Shown piece by piece: positions 39,210 through 47,622 of a DNA stretch of 64,000 nt (the first letter of the stretch is position 1; every line of letters begins with the position of its first letter). The stretch is from the NCBI GenBank assembly GCA_030159235.1, contig BSBG01000003.1, positions 124,001 through 188,000 on the forward strand, read 5' to 3'. The DNA comes from Bacillus safensis (GTDB lineage: Bacteria > Bacillota > Bacilli > Bacillales > Bacillaceae). Below the pieces are notes generated by a model that was not told the origin of the DNA, did not search any database, and saw only the letters and a program-made list of their open reading frames with translations. Made by a program: the position numbers and the translations under genes.

Positions 39210-39237
39210 TTGACACAAAGTTGACACATCATATAAA
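39210..39237 (+). promoter_or_regulatory. Candidate promoter P1 of the PTS operon
   Basis: TTGACA (39210-39215), a 16-bp spacer and TATAAA (39232-39237). Transcription would start near 39244, directly ahead of the operator-like repeats, a layout suited to repression. Confidence 0.55.
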
Positions 39238-39246
39238 CTAAACTCA

Positions 39247-39316
39247 TAACAAATGATAAACAAAATAACAAATGTTACAATAAACAGTTTTTTGTTAATT
39301 TTTATAACATTTGTTA
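39247..39316 (+). promoter_or_regulatory. Three operator-like repeats in the PTS operon promoter region
   Basis: TAACAAATGATA (39247-39258), TAACAAATGTTA (39266-39277) and its reverse complement TAACATTTGTTA (39305-39316). Start-to-start distances are 19 and 39 bp, so all lie near the same 19-20 bp period. The first two equal the pair found before the regulator gene. Confidence 0.65.
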
Positions 39317-39320
39317 AAAT
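39292..39320 (+). promoter_or_regulatory. Candidate promoter P2 of the PTS operon
   Basis: TTGTTA (39292-39297), a 17-bp spacer and TAAAAT (39315-39320) with extended TGT. The third repeat overlaps its -10 while the first two lie upstream, which would suit activation plus repression. Which of P1 and P2 is used cannot be told from sequence. Confidence 0.45.
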
Positions 39321-39380
39321 TTTCAGATTATTTTTCTGGCAATCTATTGGGAAGCAAGAAAACCTGAAAGGATGATTAAG

Positions 39381-40625
39381 ATGTCAATCTATCAACAGTT
39401 GTTAGCGCGAGACCGCAGTGGAGACCCAATCAAAGTAGGGATTATTGGAGCAGGCCAAATGGGCTTTGGACTCATTTCACAAATTTCTAAAATTCCAGGC
39501 ATGATTGTAGCAGGTGTTTGTGACATTCACCTTAGTGCAGCAGAGAAGGCAGCGAATTTTTACAAGCAGCATGCGCAGCCGCATCAAATGGTTGTTACAA
39601 ATGATTACAGAGAAGTGATTCAATCAGATTTCGTGGAAGTTGTCGTAGATGCAACAGGTGTTCCAGAGGTCGGAGCAAACATTTCTTTGGAAGCGCTTAA
39701 TTCAAAAAAACATCTTGTTCTTTTAAATGTAGAAGTTGATATTACCATCGGTTTGGTCATGCATAAATTATTCACAAATGCAGGACTTGTTTACTCAGGA
39801 TCAGCTGGAGATGAACCAGCAGCCACACTAGAATTATATGAATTTGCGAAAACAATGGGACTTGAGGTGCTCGTTGCTGGGAAAGGTAAAAACAATCCAT
39901 TCTTCCCAGAAGCAAATCCAGATACGTGTAAAGCAGAAGCAGATAGTAAACATATGAGTGCTCACATGCTCGCTGCCTTCCAAGACGGAACAAAAACAAT
40001 GGCAGAAATGAACTTATTAAGTAACGCAACAGGGCTTTTGCCAGATAAAGTGGGTATGCACGGAGTCGAAGCGAATTTAGAAAATGTAGCAGATAAATTG
40101 AATCAAAAACAACAAGGCGGCGTGCTCGATAACTTCGGAGTCGTTGAATATGTAAATGGACTCGCACCAGGCGTATTTGTCATCGTCAAGAGTGATCTGG
40201 AGCCAGTAGATGAAGAGCTTCGTTACTTAAAAGTTGGAAAAGGTCCTCACTACACGCTTTACCGTCCTTTCCACTTAGCGAGTCTTGAAACACCAGTCAC
40301 CATCGCAAAAGCGGTCTTACAGCATGATTCTTCCATCCATCCAATTGGTGTACCAGTGTCAGAAACTGTAGCTGTTGCGAAAAGAGAGATTAAAGCAGGG
40401 GAATCACTTGACGGAATTGGTGGATACTCCGTAAGAGGTGTACTTGAAACGCATCAAGACATGAAAACAAACGGTCACATTCCGATTGGTTTAATCAGCG
40501 GAAAAGTCGTAGCGAAAAAAGATATCAAACTAGGACAGTTCCTAACACATGATGATGTAGAGCTGGATTCGAACACAACGGTGTGGAAGCTTCGTTCATT
40601 ACAAGATCACTTATTCCAATCTTAA
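39381..40625 (+). CDS. Homoserine-dehydrogenase-like NAD(P)-dependent oxidoreductase with C-terminal SAF domain
   Basis: A 414-residue protein. The N-terminal Rossmann domain has GIIGAGQMG (residues 20-28) and the homoserine-dehydrogenase-type segment VVVDATGVPEVGANISLEAL. A central domain contains AGKGKNNPFFPEANPDTC, and the C-terminus has a SAF fold (about residues 325-405, VAVAKREIKAGESLDGIGGY). Relatives are often called 'predicted homoserine dehydrogenase' or, wrongly, FlgA. As the only enzyme in a glucitol-type PTS operon it probably oxidises the phosphorylated polyol or a derivative; the actual reaction is unknown. The ATG at 39381 is used because AAAGGA lies 8 nt before it. Confidence 0.85.
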   Translation: MSIYQQLLARDRSGDPIKVGIIGAGQMGFGLISQISKIPGMIVAGVCDIHLSAAEKAANFYKQHAQPHQMVVTNDYREVIQSDFVEVVVDATGVPEVGANISLEALNSKKHLVLLNVEVDITIGLVMHKLFTNAGLVYSGSAGDEPAATLELYEFAKTMGLEVLVAGKGKNNPFFPEANPDTCKAEADSKHMSAHMLAAFQDGTKTMAEMNLLSNATGLLPDKVGMHGVEANLENVADKLNQKQQGGVLDNFGVVEYVNGLAPGVFVIVKSDLEPVDEELRYLKVGKGPHYTLYRPFHLASLETPVTIAKAVLQHDSSIHPIGVPVSETVAVAKREIKAGESLDGIGGYSVRGVLETHQDMKTNGHIPIGLISGKVVAKKDIKLGQFLTHDDVELDSNTTVWKLRSLQDHLFQS

Positions 40626-40637
40626 GGACGTGAAGCT

Positions 40638-41069
40638 ATGGAAAAATTAGCAATCGTACTTTGTATCATTCTCGTTGTGCAGTATGGCTTATCTTTTATT
40701 CAAATCAAATACTACCGTAAAAGCATGGATTCACTCATTGATGACTATAAAGGAAAGCAAGGCTATCACTTGTTTTCTGGAATGGAGCGGCGCAAATTTG
40801 GTCCTGGGGCCATTGCGCTCATCATTGTGGATGAATCGTATATCATTCAAAAATGTCATGTGCTTGGCGGCGTATCGATCTTATCTAAATTTAAGGAACT
40901 GCCTTCATATGAAGGAAAGCACGTAGGGACTGTGCTGGACGAACACCACATGATGAAGCAAACATTGAAAAAGCGCAAAAGGGGATCAGCTGTGATGCAG
41001 GCACTTTCCATGGCGGCTGAGCAGGCGCTTGTCTCGATTTCAAAAAAAAATATAACAAATGTGAACTAA
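40638..41069 (+). CDS. gutM: GutM-like protein of the glucitol PTS operon
   Basis: A 143-residue protein of the GutM family with one N-terminal membrane segment (about residues 4-20) and a basic, partly helical remainder. In E. coli GutM is described as an activator of the glucitol (srl) operon, but its membrane segment makes a direct DNA-binding role doubtful, and in Firmicutes it commonly accompanies glucitol-type PTS genes. It lies 12 nt after the oxidoreductase and 18 nt before the EIIC gene. A further operator-like sequence, TAACAAATGTGA, lies in its last codons (41053-41064). Confidence 0.8.
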   Translation: MEKLAIVLCIILVVQYGLSFIQIKYYRKSMDSLIDDYKGKQGYHLFSGMERRKFGPGAIALIIVDESYIIQKCHVLGGVSILSKFKELPSYEGKHVGTVLDEHHMMKQTLKKRKRGSAVMQALSMAAEQALVSISKKNITNVN

Positions 41070-41087
41070 AGAAAGGGGAGATGAAAC

Positions 41088-41618
41088 ATGGAATGGATTC
41101 AATGGTTTGGAGAGCACTTTATCGGAATGTTTGAAGCCGGCGGAAAGCAATTCATGGGTCTTGTTACAGGTATCGTTCCAACGCTTGTTGTGTTACTTAC
41201 TTTCACTTATGCTGTCATGAAGTTTATTGGAGAAGAGCGAGTGAATAGAGCCATTCAGTTTGCAGCGAAATATACCATTTTACGCTACACGTTAATGCCG
41301 ATCTTATCCGTTCTTATTTTGACAAACCCAATGGCTTATACGTTTGGCCGATTCTTACCTGAAAAACAAAAACCAGCATTCTATGATTCAGCTGTTTCAT
41401 TTGTTCATCCGGTGACATCACTGTTCCCATATGCCAACGCAGGAGAACTATTTGTCTACTTAGGAATTGCGAACGGGATTAAAGAGGCTGGTTATTCAAT
41501 GTCAGAGCTTGCTGTTCGTTACTTCTTAGTCGGGATCGTCGTTATTTTACTACGCGGAGTCATTACAGAATGGATTACAAAATACTTAGCAGGAAAAATG
41601 AAAGCGAATTCACAATAG
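41088..41618 (+). CDS. srlA: PTS glucitol/sorbitol-family EIIC component
   Basis: A 176-residue hydrophobic protein of the EII-GUT (EIIC) family with about four to five membrane helices; it forms the substrate channel with the EIIBC protein next to it. Length is near that of E. coli SrlA (187). GAAAGGGGAG precedes the ATG. Homology to SrlA names the transporter family, not the substrate: close relatives in other Firmicutes are reported to move other alditols. Confidence 0.88.
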   Translation: MEWIQWFGEHFIGMFEAGGKQFMGLVTGIVPTLVVLLTFTYAVMKFIGEERVNRAIQFAAKYTILRYTLMPILSVLILTNPMAYTFGRFLPEKQKPAFYDSAVSFVHPVTSLFPYANAGELFVYLGIANGIKEAGYSMSELAVRYFLVGIVVILLRGVITEWITKYLAGKMKANSQ

Positions 41619-41631
41619 GGGAGGGTTAGAC

Positions 41632-42642
41632 ATGACAAACCACAAAGTATTTGTTGCAAAAGGTGCTGGCGGATGGGGAGAAGGCTTAGAGCTTGAACCA
41701 ACCGGTAAAAAAAGAAAGGTTGTTTCCATTACAGGGGGAGGCATTCACCCAGTTGCGCGTAAAATTGCAGAAATGACAGGGACAGAAGCATGTGACGGCT
41801 TTAAAAACTCCATACCAGAAGATGAGATGATGTGTGTTGTCATTGACTGCGGAGGAACTGCACGGATCGGACTTTATCCAATGAAGCGCATTCCAACTGT
41901 AGACGTTTTGGCATCCTCTCCTTCTGGACCGCTTGCAAAACATATTACAGAAGATATCTTCGTATCAGGCGTTACAGAAAAAGATATTTCCTTTGCGGCA
42001 GCATCTGATGGAGAAGCGAAAGCAGAAGGTGAGGAAAACAACGAGTCGATTGATAAAGAGAATTTCAAAGAAACGTATTCAAAGCTGAAACAGGAAAATA
42101 TCGAGCGTCAGGAAAAAGGGAATTTCCTCATGAGATTCTCTAGAGGAATCGGGAAAGTCACCGGTACGTTCTATCAGGCTGGCCGTGATTCTGTTGATAT
42201 GCTTTTGAAAAACATTATTCCATTCATGGCTTTTGTCAGTATGTTAATTGGAATTATCAATTATACAAAAATCGGTGACTTGATTGCCCATTTTCTATCA
42301 CCTTTGGCAGGATCACTATGGGGACTCTTACTGCTCGTTGTGGTCTGTACATTGCCGTTCCTATCACCTGTCTTAGGACCTGGTGCAGTCATTGCCCAAG
42401 TTATCGGTGTTCTCATTGGTAGTCAAATCGCACTAGGAAACATTCCGCCTCAATTTGCACTTCCTGCACTATTCGCCATCAATGGTCAAGTCGGGTGTGA
42501 TTTTATTCCAGTGGGGCTCTCACTTGGTGAAGCGAAGCCGGAAACGGTACAATATGGGGTACCAGCTGTTTTGTATAGCCGTCTTATTACAGGTGTTCTA
42601 TCTGTTGTGATCGCATACGTTGCCAGCTTCGGTATGTATTAA
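41632..42642 (+). CDS. srlE: PTS glucitol/sorbitol-family EIIBC component
   Basis: A 336-residue protein with an N-terminal EIIB domain (about residues 1-120) and a C-terminal membrane EIIC' domain (about 175-335; [15 protein letters not shown] and ACD-type [11 protein letters not shown] blocks). The probable phosphocysteine is Cys73 in [10 protein letters not shown], matching the conserved cysteine of E. coli SrlE IDCGGTLRCG; the second cysteine of that E. coli motif is Ile here. A Glu/Lys-rich linker joins the domains. It is 13 nt after srlA. Confidence 0.9.
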   Translation: MTNHKVFVAKGAGGWGEGLELEPTGKKRKVVSITGGGIHPVARKIAEMTGTEACDGFKNSIPEDEMMCVVIDCGGTARIGLYPMKRIPTVDVLASSPSGPLAKHITEDIFVSGVTEKDISFAAASDGEAKAEGEENNESIDKENFKETYSKLKQENIERQEKGNFLMRFSRGIGKVTGTFYQAGRDSVDMLLKNIIPFMAFVSMLIGIINYTKIGDLIAHFLSPLAGSLWGLLLLVVVCTLPFLSPVLGPGAVIAQVIGVLIGSQIALGNIPPQFALPALFAINGQVGCDFIPVGLSLGEAKPETVQYGVPAVLYSRLITGVLSVVIAYVASFGMY

Positions 42643-42668
42643 GCGTATTAAAGGAGGAATCGAGATAT

Positions 42669-43025
42669 ATGGTAACACAATCTGTCGTAAAAGAAATCGG
42701 GATCTTAGTCCCGCAATTTAAAGAAGATAAGCTGGTTGTTTTATTTGGACCCGCAGCGCCGCAGGAATTAAGAGATATGTCCGTCATTCATGAGTTCGAA
42801 CATGTAGAAGAAGAGCCGCTAAAATTAGGCGGAACCATTCAAGTGGGCGACCAAACGTATACGATTACTGCCCTCGGCAACAAAGCAAATGACAACTTTA
42901 AAGAGCTCGGCCATATTTCGATTTACTTCCAAGAGCCGTTTGATGATGTATTACCGGGAGCTGTCTTTGCATCCCCGCATACGTTTCCTGATATAAAAGA
43001 AGGCGTACGAATTGAAATTTCGTAA
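42669..43025 (+). CDS. srlB: PTS glucitol/sorbitol-family EIIA component
   Basis: A 118-residue cytoplasmic EIIA of the glucitol family that passes phosphate from HPr to the EIIB domain. The conserved core is ITALGNKANDNFKELGHISIYF, with the histidine of ELGH a candidate active-site residue, and the C-terminal GAVFASPHTFPDIKEG segment. AAAGGAGG precedes the ATG by 11 nt. It is the last gene of the operon; no SrlD-type sorbitol-6-phosphate dehydrogenase follows. Confidence 0.88.
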   Translation: MVTQSVVKEIGILVPQFKEDKLVVLFGPAAPQELRDMSVIHEFEHVEEEPLKLGGTIQVGDQTYTITALGNKANDNFKELGHISIYFQEPFDDVLPGAVFASPHTFPDIKEGVRIEIS

Positions 43026-43030
43026 CCATG

Positions 43031-43067
43031 CAAAAAAGCTGTTCCTAAAAAAGGGACAGCTTTTTTA
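43031..43067 (+). terminator. Intrinsic terminator after the PTS operon
   Basis: AAAAAAGCTGT pairs with ACAGCTTTTTT around TCCTAAAAAAGGG, which can itself extend the stem. It marks the right edge of the inserted region. Confidence 0.85.
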
Positions 43068-43151
43068 TGTGAGGTTTACCAGAAAGAGCATTTGCGATAT
43101 GCTGGAAACATTCATTATTTGTATATTCAGAATTTTTACTCAGGGGGAATC

Positions 43152-43931
43152 ATGGTGTCACTCGAATTAAAGAATGTTTCATTAAAACGAAATGAGAAAT
43201 GGCTGCTTCAGTCTATTGACTGGCATGTGAACAAACAGGAGCACTGGGTGCTTTACGGTTTAAATGGCGCGGGTAAAACCGCTTTATTGAATATGCTCTG
43301 CTCTTATTATTTTCCCACGTCTGGTGAGGTGACAGTGCTGGGGCATGTCTTTGGCAAGGAGGCCCTTGGTGACAAGCTAAGGAGGAAAATTGGGCTCATC
43401 TCTGCGGGACTTGAAAAGAAACTGCACAGAGACGACAATGCTTTTGAAATTGTACTTAGTGGCGCATTTGCTTCTATCGGGCTTTATGAACCCCCGACAG
43501 ACGACATGCGAGAGAAAGCCATTGATCTATTAAAAGCATTTGGTTCATTCAAATATGCCAACAGAGCATATGAAACCCTCTCACAAGGAGAGAGGCAAAA
43601 GGTCCTGATTGCGAGGGCTTTAATGAATGATCCGCAGCTTTTGATTTTAGATGAACCTGTGACGGGTCTTGATTTTTTAGCAAGAGAGCAAGTGCTGGAA
43701 ACCATTTCATTTATTGCATCAAAGCCTGATGCGCCTACTTTGCTCTATACAACCCATCATGCAGAGGAGATTCTGCCTGTTTTTCAGCACACCTTATTAT
43801 TAAAAGATGGGTCCGTTTTTCATCAAGGAGAAACTAAAGAGGTGATGACAAGTGACTTGCTTTCTTCTTTTTTTGAATGTTCGGTGGAGGTCGTGTGGAG
43901 AAATGGCCGTCCGTATTTAAGCAAATTGTAG
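43152..43931 (+). CDS. ylmA: YlmA, ABC transporter ATP-binding protein
   Basis: A 259-residue ABC ATPase with Walker A GLNGAGKT (residues 36-43), signature LSQGERQKV and Walker B LLILDEP followed by TGLDF. No permease gene is adjacent, so a partner is unknown, as in B. subtilis. The frame is open 20 codons upstream, but the ATG at 43152 has CAGGGGG ahead and fits the homologue start. In B. subtilis it directly follows sigG; here the PTS operon lies between. Confidence 0.9.
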   Translation: MVSLELKNVSLKRNEKWLLQSIDWHVNKQEHWVLYGLNGAGKTALLNMLCSYYFPTSGEVTVLGHVFGKEALGDKLRRKIGLISAGLEKKLHRDDNAFEIVLSGAFASIGLYEPPTDDMREKAIDLLKAFGSFKYANRAYETLSQGERQKVLIARALMNDPQLLILDEPVTGLDFLAREQVLETISFIASKPDAPTLLYTTHHAEEILPVFQHTLLLKDGSVFHQGETKEVMTSDLLSSFFECSVEVVWRNGRPYLSKL

Positions 43932-44010
43932 ATAAAAGAAACTATTGGTCTGCGTCCCTGCTTTTCCATCATACATATTATAGTAGAAAACGAAAGGCGG
44001 GGAAGGACAG

Positions 44011-44247
44011 ATGATCAGTATTTCTGAATTCCAAATCAAGGATGTCGTCGATGTATCCAGCGGGAAAAAACTAGGCACCATTGGGGACATAGATATTAAT
44101 GTCACGAGCGGTAAAATACAAGCGATTATTATTGGCGGCACAGGTAAAATGATGGGGTTTTTCGGAAAAGAAGAGGAAATGATTGTCCCATGGCGAAATA
44201 TAGTAAAAATTGGCGAAGATGTGATACTTGTCCGGCTATCTTCTTAA
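44011..44247 (+). CDS. ylmC: YlmC, YlmC/YmxH family PRC-barrel protein
   Basis: A 78-residue protein that is a single PRC-barrel-like domain (ISEFQIKDVVDVSSGKKLG onward). YlmC/YmxH proteins are linked to sporulation in Bacillus; the molecular role is not known. GGGGAAGGA precedes the ATG. It lies between ylmA and ylmD in the same order as B. subtilis. Confidence 0.88.
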   Translation: MISISEFQIKDVVDVSSGKKLGTIGDIDINVTSGKIQAIIIGGTGKMMGFFGKEEEMIVPWRNIVKIGEDVILVRLSS

Positions 44248-44430
44248 TTCATATAACTCCTCAATGAATCATTCAATTTTTCCTTAAAATACACTCTTCA
44301 TTCCTAGCAAACAATGTCTTTTTCGGGTAAAAAGATTACGTTTTCATATCAATTTGTAAAAAAAACTGTAGAAAGGGCACATTTGAGTGTAATATTTAAT
44401 GAATCCCACTAACTGTCTATGCATGTCTTG

Positions 44431-44439
44431 TGGTAAAAT
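44431..44439 (+). promoter_or_regulatory. Extended -10 promoter element before ylmD
   Basis: TGGTAAAAT (44431-44439) is an extended -10 with no good -35 at 16-18 bp. It is the best promoter candidate for the ylmD-divIVA block in this 235-nt gap; nothing else distinct is seen there. Confidence 0.4.
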
Positions 44440-44482
44440 AGGAGCGATATAAAGAGAGATGAATGAAAGGTGGGAGGCAGCT

Positions 44483-45322
44483 TTGACACACAAATATGAC
44501 CCCTTTCAGCAGAAATCACCTTATGCAATGACCATTCATGATTGGACGAACATGACATGTTCTGGTAAAGAGGTATTGGCCGGATTTACGACAAAAAATG
44601 GCGGCTTCAGCCTTTCTCCATATCAATCATTGAACACTGGACTCCATGTAGGAGATGATGCTTCTAGTGTGCAAATGAATCGTCAAGTCATAGCAGATGC
44701 TGCTGCTGTGCCGCTCTCTGATTGGGTGTTTGCAGACCAAACACACGAGGATCACATCCTGAAAGTCACCAAGGAGCAAAGAGGAAGAGGAAGTCTTCAT
44801 TACCATGACGCACTGCCTGGAACAGACGGCTTATATACGTCTGAACCGAACATGATGCTCGCTCTTTGTTTCGCTGATTGTGTTCCGCTTTATTTTCTAG
44901 CTCCGCAAAACGGATTAATTGGAACGGCTCATGCCGGCTGGAAAGGAACCGTCAAGCAAATTGGTGCAAAGATGGTTGATGAATGGGTCAGCCAAGAAGG
45001 TGCCAAGACCGATCATATTCAAGTCGTCATTGGACCATCCATTGGCAGCTGCTGCTACATAGTCGATGACATGGTCATGGATCAAGTGAAACAGCTTCCC
45101 TTTTCAGCAGAGGATGTGTATTCTGAGATTTCACAAGGACAATATAAAATTGATTTGAAAACATTAAACAAAAACGTATTGCTACATGCAGGAATAAAAG
45201 AAGAAAACATACATGTCAGTTCGATGTGCACAAGCTGCAATGATCAGCTTTTCTTCTCACACCGGCGTGATCAAGGCAAAACAGGACGTATGATGTCTTT
45301 TGTCGGGTTTAAGGAGGCATAA
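44483..45322 (+). CDS. ylmD: YlmD, DUF152/YfiH-type purine nucleoside phosphorylase family protein
   Basis: A 279-residue protein of the YfiH/laccase-like family. Family members carry a Cys/His zinc site and have been shown to act as purine nucleoside phosphorylases/adenosine deaminases; older annotation calls them multicopper polyphenol oxidases. The conserved CFADCVPLYF, GTAHAGWKGT and CTSCNDQLFFSHRRD motifs are intact. TTG 44483 is chosen over ATG 44459 because GGGAGG lies 5 nt ahead and the length fits B. subtilis YlmD (278). The ylmE start codon follows its stop directly. Confidence 0.9.
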   Translation: MTHKYDPFQQKSPYAMTIHDWTNMTCSGKEVLAGFTTKNGGFSLSPYQSLNTGLHVGDDASSVQMNRQVIADAAAVPLSDWVFADQTHEDHILKVTKEQRGRGSLHYHDALPGTDGLYTSEPNMMLALCFADCVPLYFLAPQNGLIGTAHAGWKGTVKQIGAKMVDEWVSQEGAKTDHIQVVIGPSIGSCCYIVDDMVMDQVKQLPFSAEDVYSEISQGQYKIDLKTLNKNVLLHAGIKEENIHVSSMCTSCNDQLFFSHRRDQGKTGRMMSFVGFKEA

Positions 45323-46018
45323 GTGCAATTGAATGTACAAGAGAATCTCAGACAAATAAATGAACAAATAAACGAAGCATGTAAAAGAGCCGGTAGACAT
45401 CCAGACGAGGTATCGGTCGTCGCTGTCACGAAATATGTCTCGATTGAACGAGCACAAGCAGCCAAAGAAGCTGGAATTTTGCACTTTGGTGAAAATCGTG
45501 ACCAAGGTTTACTTGAGAAGCAGGCGGCTTTAACCGATGAAAGCATTAGCTGGCACTTCATCGGCAGTTTACAAACACGAAAAGTAAAATCTGTCATTCA
45601 GACAATTGACTACTTACATTCGCTCGACAGGATGTCTCTTGCGAATGAAATTGAAAAAAGAGCGGATCATACGGTTCGCTGTTTTGTACAGGTGAACACA
45701 TCTCTTGAGGAGTCAAAACACGGCTTACAAAGTGAAGACGTGATTCCATTTGTGAAGCAGCTCGCTGATTTCAAACAGATTGAAGTTGCTGGACTGATGA
45801 CGATGGCTCCATTTACAGATGATCATACTGTGATTCGAAACTGCTTTAAAACATTAAAAAACCTTCAAGAAGAAGTAAAACATCTTAACCAAGTAAATGC
45901 ACCTTGTCAGCATTTATCGATGGGCATGTCAAATGATTTTGAAATCGCAATTGAAGAAGGTGCGACATTCGTTCGGATTGGCTCTTCACTTGTTGGAAAT
46001 GAAACAGGAGGTGCGTGA
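45323..46018 (+). CDS. ylmE: YlmE, YggS/PROSC-family PLP homeostasis protein
   Basis: A 231-residue alanine-racemase-like TIM-barrel protein that binds pyridoxal phosphate and maintains PLP homeostasis (COG0325). The PLP lysine is in VVAVTKYVS (about residue 37), with [12 protein letters not shown] and [23 protein letters not shown] typical of the family. The start is GTG 45323 with AAGGAGG ahead, directly after the ylmD stop. It overlaps into the sepF ribosome site. Confidence 0.93.
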   Translation: MQLNVQENLRQINEQINEACKRAGRHPDEVSVVAVTKYVSIERAQAAKEAGILHFGENRDQGLLEKQAALTDESISWHFIGSLQTRKVKSVIQTIDYLHSLDRMSLANEIEKRADHTVRCFVQVNTSLEESKHGLQSEDVIPFVKQLADFKQIEVAGLMTMAPFTDDHTVIRNCFKTLKNLQEEVKHLNQVNAPCQHLSMGMSNDFEIAIEEGATFVRIGSSLVGNETGGA

Positions 46019-46019
46019 C

Positions 46020-46478
46020 ATGAGCATAAAAAATAAGTTTAAAAGCTTTTTCACTCTCGACGATGAAGAGTATGAGTACGAATATATTGATGAAGAAAGA
46101 GAACCAGTCCAAGAAGAAAAAGGCACGAAGGACAAAGCAGCATTTCAAGAGCGTCCACAGACAGGAAAACAAAATGTCGTCAGCTTGCAAAGCGTGCAGA
46201 AATCCTCTAAAGTGGTGTTAAGTGAGCCGCGTGTTTATGCAGAAGCGCAGGAGATTGCAGACCATATTAAAAACAGACGTGCAGTCGTCGTGAATTTGCA
46301 ACGCATTCAGCATGATCAAGCAAAGCGAATCATCGACTTCTTAAGCGGTACTGTTTATGCAATCGGTGGAGACATCCAGCGAATTGGCTCGAATATATTC
46401 CTCTGCACACCTGATAATGTGGATGTATCTGGCACAATATCAGAGCTTTTGACAGAGGAAGAACCTCAGAGGTGGTAA
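46020..46478 (+). CDS. sepF: SepF, FtsZ-binding septum protein
   Basis: A 152-residue protein, the same length as B. subtilis SepF (YlmF). It has an N-terminal membrane-binding amphipathic helix ([11 protein letters not shown]), an acidic Tyr/Glu linker and a C-terminal beta-alpha dimer domain (about residues 60-150) that forms rings and bundles FtsZ filaments. It overlaps functionally with FtsA. The ATG at 46020 is 1 nt after the ylmE stop, with GGAGGTG ahead. Confidence 0.95.
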   Translation: MSIKNKFKSFFTLDDEEYEYEYIDEEREPVQEEKGTKDKAAFQERPQTGKQNVVSLQSVQKSSKVVLSEPRVYAEAQEIADHIKNRRAVVVNLQRIQHDQAKRIIDFLSGTVYAIGGDIQRIGSNIFLCTPDNVDVSGTISELLTEEEPQRW

Positions 46479-46484
46479 ATCATA

Positions 46485-46766
46485 GTGATTCTAAATTTCA
46501 TTTTTAATATTTTAGGGACGGTATTAACGATCTACTCATTCGCGATTATTATTTACATCTTTATGTCATGGGTGCCATCTGCAAGAGAAACATCGATTGG
46601 GCGTTTTCTGACAAATATTTGCGAACCGTATTTAGAACCATTTCGTAAAATTATTCCGCCAATTGGCATGATTGACATCTCGCCGATTGTGGCATTGCTT
46701 GTGATTCGTTTTGCATCATCATATGGACTACCTGGTCTTTACAATATGATTGTACGCTTCATGTAG
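46485..46766 (+). CDS. ylmG: YlmG, YggT family membrane protein
   Basis: A 93-residue protein with two membrane helices (about residues 5-28 and 62-85) and the conserved loop [17 protein letters not shown] / [13 protein letters not shown] of the YggT family. It is linked by context to division and envelope functions; its activity is unknown. The start is GTG 46485 with AGAGGTGG 8 nt ahead. It is 6 nt after sepF. Confidence 0.88.
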   Translation: MILNFIFNILGTVLTIYSFAIIIYIFMSWVPSARETSIGRFLTNICEPYLEPFRKIIPPIGMIDISPIVALLVIRFASSYGLPGLYNMIVRFM

Positions 46767-46819
46767 ACAGGCTGCCGGGCTTGGCGCTGCCAGGCTCTTT
46801 TACATAAGAGGGGAACAAA

Positions 46820-47596
46820 ATGAGCGATATCTATCAGCATTTTAGAAAAGACGAACAGCCATTTGTCGACCAAGTGTTAGGCTGGAAAAAAATCGCACTC
46901 GACCAATATCGAATGAAATTAACAGACTTCCTTGATCCGCGTGAGCAATTTATTACCCAGTCCGTCATCCAGCATTCTGAGGAACTTGGAATCATGTTTT
47001 TTGGCGGGTATGAGGGAGCGGAGCGCAAAAGAGCCCTCATTTATCCTGATTATTTAGAACCTTCTATTCAGGATGTTGAGCTGGTTTATTTTCAGGTGAA
47101 CTATGCGAAAAAGTTTATTTCCATAGAACATCCGAAGCTTCTTGGTTCATTAATTGGGACAGGCTTGAAGCGTCAAAAATTCGGAGACCTGTTATTCTCA
47201 GAGGAAAATGTGCAATTTATTTGTACAAGTGATGTCGCCGATTTTGTTCGGGCGCAGCTGACACATGTCGGCAGAGCATCCGTATCATTAGAGGAAATCA
47301 CGCAGGCAGATATAAAGCCAGTGATCAATAAGACGGATATCAAAGAAGATACCATTTCTTCACTAAGGCTTGATGCGGTATGTGCTGCAGTCAGCCGTCA
47401 GTCTCGGCAAAAGGCACAGCTGTTAGTCAAAAATGGACTTGTTAAAGTTAATTGGAAAGTCACTGAGGACCCTTCCTTTACAATCGGTGAAGGTGATCAG
47501 CTCTCTGTCCGAGGATTTGGCCGCTTTAGCTTAAAAACGATTGATGGGAAGACCAAAAAAGATAAATTCAAAGTAACATTTGAGCTTCTGACATAA
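46820..47596 (+). CDS. ylmH: YlmH, S4-domain RNA-binding protein
   Basis: A 258-residue protein with a C-terminal S4 RNA-binding domain (about residues 180-245; SSLRLDAVCAAVSRQSRQKAQ and VKVNWKV). In Bacillus and Streptococcus YlmH lies in the division cluster; recent work links it to rescue of stalled ribosomes by binding peptidyl-tRNA-carrying 50S subunits. GAGGGGAAC precedes the ATG. A weak GC-rich hairpin lies in the 53-nt gap after ylmG. Confidence 0.92.
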   Translation: MSDIYQHFRKDEQPFVDQVLGWKKIALDQYRMKLTDFLDPREQFITQSVIQHSEELGIMFFGGYEGAERKRALIYPDYLEPSIQDVELVYFQVNYAKKFISIEHPKLLGSLIGTGLKRQKFGDLLFSEENVQFICTSDVADFVRAQLTHVGRASVSLEEITQADIKPVINKTDIKEDTISSLRLDAVCAAVSRQSRQKAQLLVKNGLVKVNWKVTEDPSFTIGEGDQLSVRGFGRFSLKTIDGKTKKDKFKVTFELLT

Positions 47597-47622
47597 CGAA
47601 CTTGAATCTGGAGGTGGCGAGG

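Noticed and set aside
39381-40625. Naming the oxidoreductase homoserine dehydrogenase or FlgA
   Set aside because: The C-terminal SAF domain commonly causes FlgA misnaming, and the genetic context is polyol PTS, not threonine synthesis or flagella.
41088-43025. Firm assignment of the PTS as a sorbitol transporter
   Set aside because: Sequence supports only the glucitol family; no sorbitol-6-phosphate dehydrogenase is present, so the substrate is left open.
46767-46800. GC-rich hairpin between ylmG and ylmH as a terminator
   Set aside because: The stem is imperfect and genes on both sides are normally cotranscribed; evidence is too weak.
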